Shown here piece after piece: positions 30,777 through 40,078 of a stretch of DNA of 52,521 nucleotides. Location of the stretch: positions 1 through 52,521 of the forward strand of contig JAFQZS010000028.1 in the NCBI GenBank assembly GCA_017405765.1. Direction: 5' to 3'. Positions within the stretch are counted from its first letter, which is position 1, and every line of letters begins with the position of its first letter. Source of the stretch: Clostridia bacterium (GTDB lineage: Bacteria > Bacillota > Clostridia > Oscillospirales > RGIG577). Made by a program: the position numbers and the translations under genes. The notes below the pieces were generated by a model. It was not told the DNA's origin. It was given only the letters and a program-made list of their open reading frames with translations, and made no database searches.

Positions 30777-31490
30777 ATGGCACAGCTCATATGCGAAAAC
30801 CTGTCGCTCGGCTATGACGGCAAGGAAATAGTAAGTGATTTGAACTTTCATATAGACGAAGGTGACTACCTCTGCATCGTAGGCGAGAACGGTTCCGGCA
30901 AGAGCACGCTTATGAAGACGATACTGGGGCTTATGTCTCCGCTGCACGGTAAAATAGTTTTAGGCGGCTCTCTCAGAACTACGGATATAGGCTACCTTCC
31001 TCAGCAAACACTGGTGCAGCGCGACTTTCCCGCCTCAGTTTGGGAGATAGTTCTGTCGGGCTGTCAGAACCGTTCGGGCATGCGCCCCTTTTATTCGCGC
31101 GGGCAGAAGCGTCTGGCGCGCGATAGCATAGAAAAAATGGGGCTCTCCCCGCTTTCAAAGCGGTGCTACCGCGAGCTTTCGGGTGGTCAGCAGCAGCGCG
31201 TTCTGCTTGCCCGCGCAATGTGCGCGGCAGGAAAGGTGCTGCTTTTGGACGAACCTGTATCAGGTCTTGACCCCAAGGTGACCGAGGAGATGTATCACAT
31301 AATCAACGATCTGAACAAAAAGGACAATATGACGATAATCATGATCTCGCATGATGTGGCGGCCGCCGTAAAATACGCCGACAAAATTCTTCATATAGGA
31401 AAAAGCATATTCTTCGGCAGCACCGAAGAATATTTAAAGAGCGATATAAGCCGCGGCTTTACCGACATGAGAGGAAGTGACGCCGTATGA
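30777..31490 (+). CDS. Zinc/manganese-type ABC transporter ATP-binding protein
   Basis: A 237-residue ABC ATPase. Walker A GENGSGKST (36-44), the signature LSGGQQQRVLLARAM, Walker B LLLDEPVSGLD and HD switch SHDVAAAV are all present. The sequence clusters with ZnuC/MntB/TroB ATPases, and the neighbouring permease is of the same class. The gene overlaps the permease gene by 4 bases. It has a consensus promoter and a palindromic operator just upstream, in keeping with metal-responsive control. No substrate-binding protein gene is adjacent. Confidence 0.9.
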   Translation: MAQLICENLSLGYDGKEIVSDLNFHIDEGDYLCIVGENGSGKSTLMKTILGLMSPLHGKIVLGGSLRTTDIGYLPQQTLVQRDFPASVWEIVLSGCQNRSGMRPFYSRGQKRLARDSIEKMGLSPLSKRCYRELSGGQQQRVLLARAMCAAGKVLLLDEPVSGLDPKVTEEMYHIINDLNKKDNMTIIMISHDVAAAVKYADKILHIGKSIFFGSTEEYLKSDISRGFTDMRGSDAV

Positions 31491-32341
31491 CGGAGCTTAT
31501 CTCAAAGCTTGCGCTTTATTTTGAGTATCCCTTTGTAAGATACGCGCTTATAGTGGGCATACTTATCGCGCTTTGCTCGTCGCTTTTGGGAGTCACCCTG
31601 GTGCTCAAGCGTTTTTCATTCATAGGCGACGGTCTTTCGCACGTTGCGTTCGGCGCGCTTGCAATAGCTACTGCTCTGAAGCTTTCAAACAATATGCCTC
31701 TCATGCTGATAATCACGACATTGTGCGCCGTGCTGCTTTTACGCACGGGCCAGAACACAAAGATAAAGGGCGACGCCGCAATAGCGATGATCTCCGTGGG
31801 AGCTCTTGCCGTGGGATATCTTATAATGAACGTGTTCTCCGCATCGTCAAACCTTACAGGCGACGTTTGTTCCACGCTGTTCGGCTCCACCTCGATACTT
31901 ACGCTAAATCAGACTCATGTGTGGATGTGCGCCGTTTTGTCGGTGATAGTCGTTATAATATTCATACTTTTCTACAATAAGATATTCGCCGTGACTTTCG
32001 ATGAGGATTTTGCTAAGGCGACAGGCATAAAAGCCGATCTTTACAACCTTATCATAGCCATAGTCATAGCGGTAATAATAGTAGTTGCGATGAATCTGGT
32101 CGGATCGCTTCTTATCTCCGCGCTCGTTATTTTTCCCGCGCTTTCGGCCATGCGAATATTCAAAAGCTTTAAGTCTGTCACCGTTTGCTCGGCCGTACTG
32201 TCGGTCGTGTGCGCGCTCGTCGGCATACTCGTTTCGATCGTCGCAAGCACGCCTGTGGGAGCCACGATAGTAGTCGTTGATATCGCTGCCTTTTTCGTAT
32301 TTTTAGTTCTGGACAAATGTAAAAAGGGCGCAAGAGCGTAA
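31487..32341 (+). CDS. Zinc/manganese-type ABC transporter permease (ABC-3 family)
   Basis: A 284-residue membrane protein with eight or nine hydrophobic segments. Features of the ABC-3 family are visible: LLGVTLVLKRFSFIGDGLSH and VAFGALAIA near the N-terminus, and LVGSLLISALVIFPALSAM later. It imports Zn or Mn with the ATPase encoded upstream (ATGA overlap). The extracellular binding lipoprotein (ZnuA-like) that the family needs is not in the window: the next gene is on the other strand, so the partner must be elsewhere. Confidence 0.9.
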   Translation: MTELISKLALYFEYPFVRYALIVGILIALCSSLLGVTLVLKRFSFIGDGLSHVAFGALAIATALKLSNNMPLMLIITTLCAVLLLRTGQNTKIKGDAAIAMISVGALAVGYLIMNVFSASSNLTGDVCSTLFGSTSILTLNQTHVWMCAVLSVIVVIIFILFYNKIFAVTFDEDFAKATGIKADLYNLIIAIVIAVIIVVAMNLVGSLLISALVIFPALSAMRIFKSFKSVTVCSAVLSVVCALVGILVSIVASTPVGATIVVVDIAAFFVFLVLDKCKKGARA

Positions 32342-32349
32342 AAATCATA

Positions 32350-33780
32350 TCATGAATGTTTAAAAGCCTCAAACGCGCGGTATATTATAACTGCGGCCTG
32401 CTCTGTTGTAAGCTTCGCATCGGGGGCGAATCTGTCTTCGCTTATACCCTTTATTATTCCGGCATTCACGGCAAAGCCGAGTTCTGAATTTACCCAGTGA
32501 TCCCCCGCGTCTTTAAAGCCGTGAGTAAAGCCTCCCGTTTCAATGCCTAAAATGCGCGCCGTTCTGTTTATCATAGCGGCTGCCTGCGCTCTGGTGAGCG
32601 TGCCGTTTGGGTCAAATTTGCCTTGTCCCACTCCGTTTATTATTCCCAGCGCGTTCAAAAAAAGCACTTCGTTGTCCGAAGTATCGGAAAATGCGCCGCT
32701 TTGCGCCGAAACGCCTCTTTGTGCCATAAGCTCCTCTGCCGACATACCGCTTGAACGCTCTAAAAGCTTAATAAACAGGTGCACGGCGTCAAAGCGCGAA
32801 ACGGGAACGGTATAATCGCTGCCAAGTCCATCCGTTAAAAGTCCCGCTTCCTTTGCCGCGGCTACCTCTTTTTCTGCCCATCCCGATACGATCGTTTTTG
32901 GGGCTTTTTCGCCCGCGCTGCCCGATGATGCGCACTCGAAAGCGTATTCCAAGAGCTTTTTACAGTCGTTCGCGCGGCTCTGACTGCCTGAGGAGTTCAT
33001 TACAACGGCTATCATACGCCTGCCGCTTTGCTTTGCCGTTGCCGCAAAACAATAGCCTGCGGCGCTCGTAGTGCCCGTTTTCAGACCGTCGACGCCGGAG
33101 AGCGATCCGTTTACAAGCAAAAGATTCGTTGAAGTGAAGGTGCGCCCTCCGAAATCATAGCTTTTCAGCGAAGAATACTTGAGCACACGGGGATAATCCT
33201 TGATTATCTGCTGTGAAAGGAGCGCCATGTCGCGCGGGGTCACGCTGTTTCCCTCGTCTTTTATGCCGCAGCTGTCGGCAAATCGTGCGTTAAGACCAAT
33301 GGCTGCAGCCCTTTTGTTCATACGCTTTACAAATTCGTCCTCGCTTCCCGATATATGCTCCGCAAGGGCTATCATAGAGGCGTTTCCCGAAGCCGTGAAA
33401 ACAAGTTTTAAAAGAGTATCGACCTTATACTTGTCCCCCTCCTTAAAAAGCTCGTATCCCGAATACGTAGTATCGTTTGAAACGGCTGCCGCGTGCGCGC
33501 TTATCTTAATATATGTATCGTAAGAAAGCCTGCCCGAGACTATCTCTTCAAAAACGATATAAGCGCTCATTATTTTTGTCATGCTCGCCGCAGGACGCGC
33601 CGTGTCGGCATTTTTTTCATAATATGCGCCGCCCGTATCAAAGTCAATGACAATAGCCCCCGACGCCGTAACTTCGGGAGGCTGGGGTGCGGCCAACGCA
33701 GGTGCTCCCGCCGAAACAAGAACTGTAATTATCAGAATAAAACATAACGCCCAAAAAAGACGCGGCTTTGTCGTTTTCAC
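32350..33780 (-). CDS. D-alanyl-D-alanine carboxypeptidase fused to SLH domains
   Basis: A 476-residue exported protein. After a signal peptide (about 1-31) comes an S11 (DacA/DacF-like) penicillin-binding domain with SMTK (Ser66-Lys69), SGN (131-133) and KTG (234-236). Three SLH domains fill about 290-476 (GVGQGKFDPNGTLTRAQAAA, GISEDRFAPDAKLTTEQAAV). The usual C-terminal beta-domain and amphipathic anchor of PBP5 appear replaced by SLH, so the enzyme should be held on the wall polymer rather than the membrane. It trims pentapeptide stems of peptidoglycan. Its neighbour spoIIP suggests, but does not prove, a sporulation role. Confidence 0.92.
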   Translation of the reverse strand: MKTTKPRLFWALCFILIITVLVSAGAPALAAPQPPEVTASGAIVIDFDTGGAYYEKNADTARPAASMTKIMSAYIVFEEIVSGRLSYDTYIKISAHAAAVSNDTTYSGYELFKEGDKYKVDTLLKLVFTASGNASMIALAEHISGSEDEFVKRMNKRAAAIGLNARFADSCGIKDEGNSVTPRDMALLSQQIIKDYPRVLKYSSLKSYDFGGRTFTSTNLLLVNGSLSGVDGLKTGTTSAAGYCFAATAKQSGRRMIAVVMNSSGSQSRANDCKKLLEYAFECASSGSAGEKAPKTIVSGWAEKEVAAAKEAGLLTDGLGSDYTVPVSRFDAVHLFIKLLERSSGMSAEELMAQRGVSAQSGAFSDTSDNEVLFLNALGIINGVGQGKFDPNGTLTRAQAAAMINRTARILGIETGGFTHGFKDAGDHWVNSELGFAVNAGIIKGISEDRFAPDAKLTTEQAAVIIYRAFEAFKHS

Positions 33781-33932
33781 GCTTGTATCACCCTTTAGAT
33801 ATGCGCGCTTTTTTGGGCGCGCTTAGTTTTCAAAAAACGTCTTTTTAAAGAATGTAAAAATGACGCGTTTTCCGAAAACAAGTATATCACAAGGGATTTT
33901 TCAATGCAACACGGCTTTCATATCGCTTTGTT

Positions 33933-35174
33933 TTACTCCCCTTTTAATACGTCCGCAAGCGCCTGCGCGAACACTCTCGATGAGGCAAGCGCTTCTTCAA
34001 TGCTGTTGCCGTCGCTTCCCACTTCGATAAGAAGGCTGCCCGGCGTTGCGTGCTGATTGTAGCGCTCCTTTTTAAGCGCGAGGGGACGCATGAGATCGGG
34101 CACGGCGTCGCAGAGCTTTTTTTGCAGCTTTATCGCAAAAGAAAGGTTCGTCTGCCAATCCTTATGCTCAAGACCTCCCTCGCTTGATCCCATACATAAA
34201 AGCATCTGCGCAAATCTGACGCCGTCGTATTCGACAACGGGACGGTATTTCGTATTGTCCGCATCTATTATCGCGTCGCGGTGGACGTCGATAACTATTT
34301 TTATTGAAGGATACTCGCTCAGTCGAGCGTTTATCGTTTCAAGCGCGCGCGTGTACGAGCCGTTGTACGAGGGGTAGTCGTGTACCGTCATGTCATGATA
34401 TACGTTTATACCTCGGCTTTCAAGCACACGGCGCATCTCTTCGCCTACTCGCACTACGTTCTGTTCGTTATCAAGAGTACGTGTCTTATCGTTCTCGCCG
34501 TAATACTTTGCGCCGTTCGGCGAATAGCTCTCCGTGGAATGCGTATGTATTATAAGCACCTGCATCTCATTTTCGTTATATGAAAAAGGAAGCGGTTCCG
34601 AAATGAGCGACTGCGGGTCTATACCGAATTTTGTATTGTTTATTATGTATATATTATCAAACCTGACATAGCCCGAGTCACTTTTCGGGGAAAGCGTAAC
34701 GTCTTCTATTTTGTATGTATTTTCCGGCTGCTCCTCATGCGACAGCGCAAGCGAGGGCGATGCGCCTTCATCAGAGGAAAGCTGCATTATTTTGCCTTCG
34801 CCGCCGCTGTTCTCATTTGTTCCTCCCTGCGCGCTTTGTGTGGTCTCTGCCGAGGCTAAAGCCTCGTCGGAAACATTCTCCCCCGCGTTCTCATATGCGC
34901 CTGACGCGTGTTTTCCTGCCCCGTAGGCGCTAAGCGCTCTTTGATGCGCGCAAAAAACAGGCGTTACCGAAAGAGTTTGATCTATTGCCGTGTTTAAAAG
35001 CGCGGCCTTTTTTTCGCCTCCGTCTGTTATAATAAAGTCGCTCTCGGCGCTCGCTCCGATGAATAAAATCAGAGCCAAAGCAGCGCACAGAACCAAAACA
35101 GCTTTTGCGGCGCCGTACACGGGCTTACGTCTTCGTCCGCTAAAGGCGCGTTTATCCGTATATCTTCTTCTCAT
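33933..35174 (-). CDS. spoIIP: Stage II sporulation protein P
   Basis: A 413-residue peptidoglycan hydrolase of engulfment. It has an N-terminal membrane segment (about 23-43), a low-complexity linker to about 150, and the conserved catalytic domain: VLIIHTHSTESYSP, NVVRVGEEMRRVLESRGINV, DVHRDAI, and LLIEVGSDGNSIEEA near the end. With SpoIID and SpoIIM it degrades septal wall so that the mother cell can engulf the forespore. GGGAGG precedes the ATG. It supports endospore formation together with spoIIR. Confidence 0.93.
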   Translation of the reverse strand: MRRRYTDKRAFSGRRRKPVYGAAKAVLVLCAALALILFIGASAESDFIITDGGEKKAALLNTAIDQTLSVTPVFCAHQRALSAYGAGKHASGAYENAGENVSDEALASAETTQSAQGGTNENSGGEGKIMQLSSDEGASPSLALSHEEQPENTYKIEDVTLSPKSDSGYVRFDNIYIINNTKFGIDPQSLISEPLPFSYNENEMQVLIIHTHSTESYSPNGAKYYGENDKTRTLDNEQNVVRVGEEMRRVLESRGINVYHDMTVHDYPSYNGSYTRALETINARLSEYPSIKIVIDVHRDAIIDADNTKYRPVVEYDGVRFAQMLLCMGSSEGGLEHKDWQTNLSFAIKLQKKLCDAVPDLMRPLALKKERYNQHATPGSLLIEVGSDGNSIEEALASSRVFAQALADVLKGE

Positions 35175-35316
35175 TTTAATATCCTCCCTTTAAAGGTATT
35201 TATAATTATTATTCAAAGGGCGTGTAGAAAATGAGAGAATCGTGAGGCCTTTGGAGTATGTTTTTTAAGGCCCTTTCATCCTTACGTACTTATGCACATC
35301 GACAAGTATTTCCCTC

Positions 35317-36249
35317 TCAATCTCCAAATCTCTCTTCTATCACTTTCTTTGTATGATCCTTCGGGGTATACCGCCAATGATCAATATGGTCGAGCACATA
35401 GTAATCAATAGGATGCGGCGCATCCTTCTGCATAAAAAGCTCCACTATTGAAAGCTTTATCTTCATTTTTTCGGGGATTATGCTTTTTATATATACTGCC
35501 GCAAGCTGATTTATAACGGCGTCTGGGCGGTATTCGCAGAGGCCAACGAGATTAGGCGCAAGCTCTACAAAGACTCCGTAAGCCTCTATGCTTCGTATAA
35601 CGCCTATGACCGTCTGCCCTGCGCTGAAATTGGCGGCGTTTTGTTCCCAGGTGCCCAAAAGCTCCTTATGCGTAATGAAAAAGCGGCCGCTTTTGGCTTC
35701 TATGCCCTTTACGGCGACAAGTATATTCTGCCCGCGTTCAAAGCGGTCGCTTGGATGCGATATGCGCGACACCGAAATGCTCTCCGTAGGTATAAGCGAA
35801 ACGACGCCGCAGCCAATATCCACGAACGCGCCGAACGGCTCAAGGTGCGTCACCTTTGCGCCTATTACGTCGCCCGGACTTATATGCTCTTTTGCATATT
35901 CGATAAAGCGTTTTTGCGCTTCGCGCCTCGATATGCTTATTCTCGGCTCGGGACCGCTGAGATCTATATCCGTAACGATAAAACACGTCGGCTTATTCAC
36001 TCTCGAGATCACGGCTATATCCTTTATTATTCGTCCCTCGGGAACGTACTCGCATTCTTCTCTCGCCATCACCGCAACCGTCTTTCCGAAGCTGAACACA
36101 AGCTCATGCGCACTTGTTGACATTACCGGCTTCTGCTCAACTACCGTCCCCGTGCGAAAAGCCTCCATAAGTCCCGAAAGCTTAGATATATAAGACGTAT
36201 TTTCCTGAGTCTCATACAATACTCCCTCAGGGTAAAAATCCATTTTCAT
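35317..36249 (-). CDS. S1-domain RNA-binding protein
   Basis: A 310-residue protein with two S1 domains in the centre and C-terminal half. The first (about 130-200) is GDVIGAKVTHLEPFGAFVDI followed by GCGVVSLIPTESIS. The second (about 210-270) is GQTVIGVIRSIEAYGVFVEL followed by APNLVGLCEY. The N-terminal 120 residues have no motif I recognise, and the C-terminus has an unusual HPIDYYVLDHIDHWRYTPKD. It resembles the small RpsA-like proteins of Clostridia, whose function is not known. It is divergent from the DUF951-prfA operon. Confidence 0.85.
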   Translation of the reverse strand: MKMDFYPEGVLYETQENTSYISKLSGLMEAFRTGTVVEQKPVMSTSAHELVFSFGKTVAVMAREECEYVPEGRIIKDIAVISRVNKPTCFIVTDIDLSGPEPRISISRREAQKRFIEYAKEHISPGDVIGAKVTHLEPFGAFVDIGCGVVSLIPTESISVSRISHPSDRFERGQNILVAVKGIEAKSGRFFITHKELLGTWEQNAANFSAGQTVIGVIRSIEAYGVFVELAPNLVGLCEYRPDAVINQLAAVYIKSIIPEKMKIKLSIVELFMQKDAPHPIDYYVLDHIDHWRYTPKDHTKKVIEERFGD

Positions 36250-36344
36250 CCCTACACCTGCCCTTTAACATATATTTTTCCTGTGCGTATAAATATATGT
36301 AAGGACAAGTTTCCAATATAACAACAAATTTGACCCGTTTTTCC

Positions 36345-36373
36345 TTGAAAAAGACCTGGTTTGACGGTATAAT
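36345..36373 (+). promoter_or_regulatory. Promoter of the DUF951-prfA operon
   Basis: TTGAAA (36345-36350), 17 bases, TATAAT (36368-36373), followed by AAGGAG before the ATG at 36421. Confidence 0.75.
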
Positions 36374-36420
36374 AATATGATAGTGAATTTTATCCGCTGC
36401 TATGGAAGGAGAAACTGAAT

Positions 36421-36606
36421 ATGGACATACGTCCGGGAGATATCCTTGAGCTAAAAAAGCCTCATCCCTGCGGCGAAAGACGCTGGGTCGTTTTAAGATG
36501 CGGCATAGAGCTGCGCTTAAAATGCGCGGGGTGCGGCCATATCGTTCTTGTTCCCCGTTCAAAAGCGGAAAAGAATATACGTTCCGTAATTCGGCCCAAC
36601 GCCTAA
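36421..36606 (+). CDS. DUF951 family small protein
   Basis: A 61-residue protein with the DUF951 pattern: GDILELKKPHPCGERRW, VLRCGIELRLKCAGCGHIVL, PRSKAEKNIRSV. Three conserved Cys (in HPCGE and KCAGCG) suggest metal binding; other members are linked to chromosome and translation genes, but no function is established. It starts the operon that continues with prfA and sua5. Confidence 0.9.
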   Translation: MDIRPGDILELKKPHPCGERRWVVLRCGIELRLKCAGCGHIVLVPRSKAEKNIRSVIRPNA

Positions 36607-36645
36607 ATCTTACGGACCAAATAACAAACAAAGAGGTGCATAAGT

Positions 36646-37719
36646 ATGCTTGATAAACTTTATCCCATACTCGAGCATTACAATGAAATATCGGAAAAAC
36701 TGAACGATATAGAGATAGTTTCCGACCAAAACAAGTTGAAAGCGCTTATGAAGGAGCAAAAGAGCCTTACGCCGCTCGTTGAAAAGATAAACGAATACAA
36801 ATCCGCGCTTGACGGCGCCGAGGAGGCGCGCGAGCTGCTTTCGGGAAAGCTTGACCGCGATTTCAAAGAGATGGTTCAAGAAGAGCTTGGCGAGCTTTCC
36901 GAACGCATACCGAAAATCGAGGAAGAGCTTAAAATACTGCTTCTGCCCAAGGACCCTAACGACGACAAGGGCGTTATCATAGAGATACGCGGCGGCGCGG
37001 GCGGCGAGGAGGCGGCGCTTTTTGCCTACAATCTTTACCGCATGTACACGATGTACGCCGAAACGAAGCATTGGAAAACGGAAATAATCAACATAAACGA
37101 AACGGAGCTCGGCGGCATAAAGGAGGTCTCCTTTATGATAGACGGCGCGGGCGCGTATTCGCGCCTCAAATTCGAAAGCGGCGTTCACCGCGTTCAGCGC
37201 GTACCTGAAACGGAATCTAGCGGCCGCATACACACCTCCACCGTGACCGTGGCAGTATTGCCGGAGGTCGAGGACGTCGAGGTCGAGATAAACCCTTCTG
37301 ACCTTCAGATAGACACGTTCCGCGCGTCGGGCGCGGGCGGCCAGCACGTAAACAAAACGGAATCGGCAATACGCATAACGCACCTGCCGACGGGCATAGT
37401 AGTTGAATGCCAGGACGAAAGAAGCCAGCACAAGAACCGCGACAAGGCCATGAAGGTGCTGCGCTCAAAGCTCTACGAGGCAAGCCTTGCGGAGCAGACC
37501 GACGCGATAGCTAAGGAGCGAAAGAGCCAGGTCGGCACGGGCGACAGAAGCGAACGCATACGCACGTACAACTATCCCCAGGGACGCATAAGCGACCACC
37601 GCATCGGCCTTACGCTCTACAAGCTTGAGGCCTTCTTAAACGGCGCGCTCGACGAAATGATAGACGCGCTCATTACGAACGACCAGGCCGAAAAGCTCAA
37701 TCAGAGCACACAGGCCTGA
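36646..37719 (+). CDS. prfA: Peptide chain release factor 1
   Basis: A 357-residue class I release factor reading UAA and UAG. The codon-recognition tripeptide is PET at 187-189 within [14 protein letters not shown], and the peptidyl-hydrolysis GGQ is at 231-233 in [12 protein letters not shown]. The N-terminal coiled region and the C-terminal domain are full length. AAAGAGGTG precedes the ATG. Many Bacillota have prmC, which methylates the GGQ glutamine, next to prfA; here the next gene is sua5. Confidence 0.97.
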   Translation: MLDKLYPILEHYNEISEKLNDIEIVSDQNKLKALMKEQKSLTPLVEKINEYKSALDGAEEARELLSGKLDRDFKEMVQEELGELSERIPKIEEELKILLLPKDPNDDKGVIIEIRGGAGGEEAALFAYNLYRMYTMYAETKHWKTEIININETELGGIKEVSFMIDGAGAYSRLKFESGVHRVQRVPETESSGRIHTSTVTVAVLPEVEDVEVEINPSDLQIDTFRASGAGGQHVNKTESAIRITHLPTGIVVECQDERSQHKNRDKAMKVLRSKLYEASLAEQTDAIAKERKSQVGTGDRSERIRTYNYPQGRISDHRIGLTLYKLEAFLNGALDEMIDALITNDQAEKLNQSTQA

Positions 37720-37738
37720 AGCTAAAAAGGAAACCGTT

Positions 37739-38773
37739 ATGAAAACGCTCAGGCTTGACCCAAATAAAGACGAGAACGCCGTCTTAAAGGCGGCCGACAT
37801 AATAAAGCGCGGCGGCCTCGTCGCCATGCCCACCGAAACGGTCTACGGTCTTGCGGCGAACGCATTCGACACAGCGGCGGTAAAAAAGATATTTGAGGCG
37901 AAGGGTCGTCCGCAGGACAATCCGCTCATCGTACACATTGCGGATATATCAATGCTCGACGAGCTTTGCAAAGACATATCCGATACGGCGCGAAAGATAG
38001 CAAGCGCTTTCTGGCCGGGTCCGCTTACGGTAATTCTCAAAAAGCGCGCCGTCATACCCGATATAGTAACGTGCGGTCTTGACAGCGTGGGCGTACGATT
38101 CCCTTCGCATAAGACGGCCCAGGCGCTCATACGCGCGACGGGGCTTCCGCTTGCCGCTCCTTCGGCGAATACGTCGGGGCGTCCCAGCCCCACGGCGGCC
38201 TCGCACGTCCTTATGGATATGGACGGGCGCATCGACGCCGTTTTAGACGGCGGCGAATGCGAGATAGGCGTTGAATCGACGGTGCTTGATCTTACTGGCA
38301 GCGTGCCCGTGATACTTCGTCCCGGCGGCGTGACGCTCGAGATGATACGCACCGTTTCGCCCGACGCGAAAGCGGGCGATTTTAACCGCGTTCCCTCTGC
38401 GGACGAACGTGTGCTCTCCCCCGGCATGAAATACCGCCACTACGCGCCGAAAGCGCCCGTAACGCTCATAACCGGCAGTGCGGATGATGTTTTTCGATAT
38501 ATCGAGGCGCATACAGAAAACAAGACTCTCGGCATAATGTGCTTCGAGGAATACGAGCCGCTCTTTCGTGCGCTCACACCGTTCATACACACCTACGGAC
38601 GGCGCGGCGATATGCTTTCTCAAAGCTCGCATATATTTGCGGCGCTCCGCGCGTTTGACGCGGAGCCTGCCCGGAAAATATTCGTATATGCCGACGCCGA
38701 TACGAGCGGGCTTGGCATGGCTATAAACAACAGGCTGTCAAAGGCGGCGGGGTTCGATATCGTTACCCTTTAA
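37739..38773 (+). CDS. L-threonylcarbamoyladenylate synthase (Sua5/TsaC)
   Basis: A 344-residue enzyme making threonylcarbamoyl-AMP for the t6A modification of tRNAs. The YrdC domain (about 10-205) includes GGLVAMPTETVYGLAANA, KGRPQDNPLIVHI, FWPGPLTVIL, VGVRFPSH and PLAAPSANTSGRPSPT. A linker SPGMKYRHYAPKAPV leads to the smaller Sua5 domain (about 235-344). It is therefore the two-domain form. It starts 20 bases after prfA. Confidence 0.94.
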   Translation: MKTLRLDPNKDENAVLKAADIIKRGGLVAMPTETVYGLAANAFDTAAVKKIFEAKGRPQDNPLIVHIADISMLDELCKDISDTARKIASAFWPGPLTVILKKRAVIPDIVTCGLDSVGVRFPSHKTAQALIRATGLPLAAPSANTSGRPSPTAASHVLMDMDGRIDAVLDGGECEIGVESTVLDLTGSVPVILRPGGVTLEMIRTVSPDAKAGDFNRVPSADERVLSPGMKYRHYAPKAPVTLITGSADDVFRYIEAHTENKTLGIMCFEEYEPLFRALTPFIHTYGRRGDMLSQSSHIFAALRAFDAEPARKIFVYADADTSGLGMAINNRLSKAAGFDIVTL

Positions 38774-38801
38774 GCTGTCTGCGGCATAAGGAGGCAGAAA
38801 C

Positions 38802-39428
38802 ATGAATTACAGCGACGACGTGTATCTTATCGGACTTACGGGAGGCTCCGGCAGCGGAAAGACTCTCATTTCCGACGTGTTCGCCCGGCGCGGCATACCC
38901 GTGATAGACGCGGATAAGCTGGCGCGGGAGATCGTTGAGCCGGGTAAGCCGTGCCTTAAGGAGCTTGCCGATCATTTCGGAAGCTCGATACTCGACGAAA
39001 ACGGCGCGTTAAAGCGGCGCGAGCTTGCAAGGATCGCGTTTTCCGATCCCGAAAAGCTTGACGCTCTGAACCGCATAACGCATTATTACATTGACATTCT
39101 CATGCGTGAGAACATTGAGCGTTACCGCTCGGAGGGCAAAAGATTTATAGTGTTCGACGCGCCCGTGCTCATCGAGGGCGGCTTCAACAAGCTGTGCGAC
39201 GCCGTCGTCTGCGTACTTGCCGATAAGAACACGCGCATAGAGCGCATAATGAACCGCGACTCTATTACGCATGAGGAGGCCGAGCGCCGCATCGGCGTTC
39301 AGCACGACGACGAGTTCTATATATCCAACTCCGATCACGTCATACGCAACGACCTGGGCCCCGACGAGGCGCGCATCGAAACGAACGCCGTAATAAACGA
39401 GATCATGAGAAAAGGCGGTGCAAATTGA
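38802..39428 (+). CDS. coaE: Dephospho-CoA kinase
   Basis: A 208-residue P-loop kinase for the last step of CoA synthesis. The P-loop GGSGSGKT (14-21), DADKLAREIVEPG, the lid-region FDAPVLIEGGFNKLCD and the RIMNRDSITHEEAERRI region fit CoaE. AAGGAGGCAGAAAC precedes the ATG. It overlaps the lytic transglycosylase start by 4 bases (TTGA). Confidence 0.94.
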   Translation: MNYSDDVYLIGLTGGSGSGKTLISDVFARRGIPVIDADKLAREIVEPGKPCLKELADHFGSSILDENGALKRRELARIAFSDPEKLDALNRITHYYIDILMRENIERYRSEGKRFIVFDAPVLIEGGFNKLCDAVVCVLADKNTRIERIMNRDSITHEEAERRIGVQHDDEFYISNSDHVIRNDLGPDEARIETNAVINEIMRKGGAN

Positions 39429-40048
39429 GCAGTACCGTAAAACAAAAGAAGAGACATCGAAAAAAGAAGCAGGCGCAGCGAAAATTTATCGCCATTGTCG
39501 CAGTTGTAATAATTATTGCCGTGCTTATATTCGCGTTTCGTGAGCAGAATATAATAGAGAAAATAGAGGAGCAGTCGTATCCGCTCGAATATCAGGAATA
39601 CGTCATGGCTGCGGCCGAAAAATACGACCTCGACCCGGCTTTGATATTTGCGATAATACATACGGAAAGCCGCTTCGACCCCGAAGCCGTCTCCCCCGCG
39701 AACGCGATGGGGCTTATGCAGATAACGAAAGATACGTACTTTTTCGTAAACGAGAAGGACGGCCGCGGCGATTTAGCCGTCGAGCTGCTTTTCGACCCTG
39801 AGGTAAACATCGACACGGGCTCGTATTTCATTAAGTGGCTCATAGACGATTTCGGCGACGTCGATACGGCGATAGCCGCCTACAACGCCGGACGCGGCAA
39901 CGTAAAAAAGTGGCTCGGCGATTCGCGCTATTCCGAGAACGGCGCGACGCTCTCCGATATCCCGTTTACGGAGACTAAGAATTACGTAAAAAAGGTCAAT
40001 TCGGCATATGAGTTTTACAAGAAGCATTATTTTTCGGATCAGGAATGA
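39425..40048 (+). CDS. Membrane-anchored lytic transglycosylase (SLT family)
   Basis: A 207-residue protein: a very basic N-terminus (about 8-20), one membrane segment (about 21-38), and an SLT domain with the catalytic Glu81 in IIHTESRFDPEAVS, AMGLMQITKDTYFFV, and AIAAYNAGRGNVKKWL. It cleaves peptidoglycan glycan chains on the outer face of the membrane. It starts at a TTG overlapping the coaE stop codon (TTGA), with GGCGGTG upstream. An ATG start would remove the membrane segment. Length is that of short, YjbJ-like transglycosylases. Confidence 0.9.
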   Translation: MSSTVKQKKRHRKKKQAQRKFIAIVAVVIIIAVLIFAFREQNIIEKIEEQSYPLEYQEYVMAAAEKYDLDPALIFAIIHTESRFDPEAVSPANAMGLMQITKDTYFFVNEKDGRGDLAVELLFDPEVNIDTGSYFIKWLIDDFGDVDTAIAAYNAGRGNVKKWLGDSRYSENGATLSDIPFTETKNYVKKVNSAYEFYKKHYFSDQE

Positions 40049-40078
40049 AAATAACATATATTTTTGGAGGTTAAGTGC

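Noticed and set aside
33800-33830. Terminator between spoIIP and the carboxypeptidase gene
   Set aside because: GCGCGC/GCGCGC forms a short stem, but no U run follows it on the minus strand.
36610-37431. Minus-strand frame opposite prfA
   Set aside because: It is antisense to a conserved release factor and of odd composition (Arg, Tyr, Ala rich).
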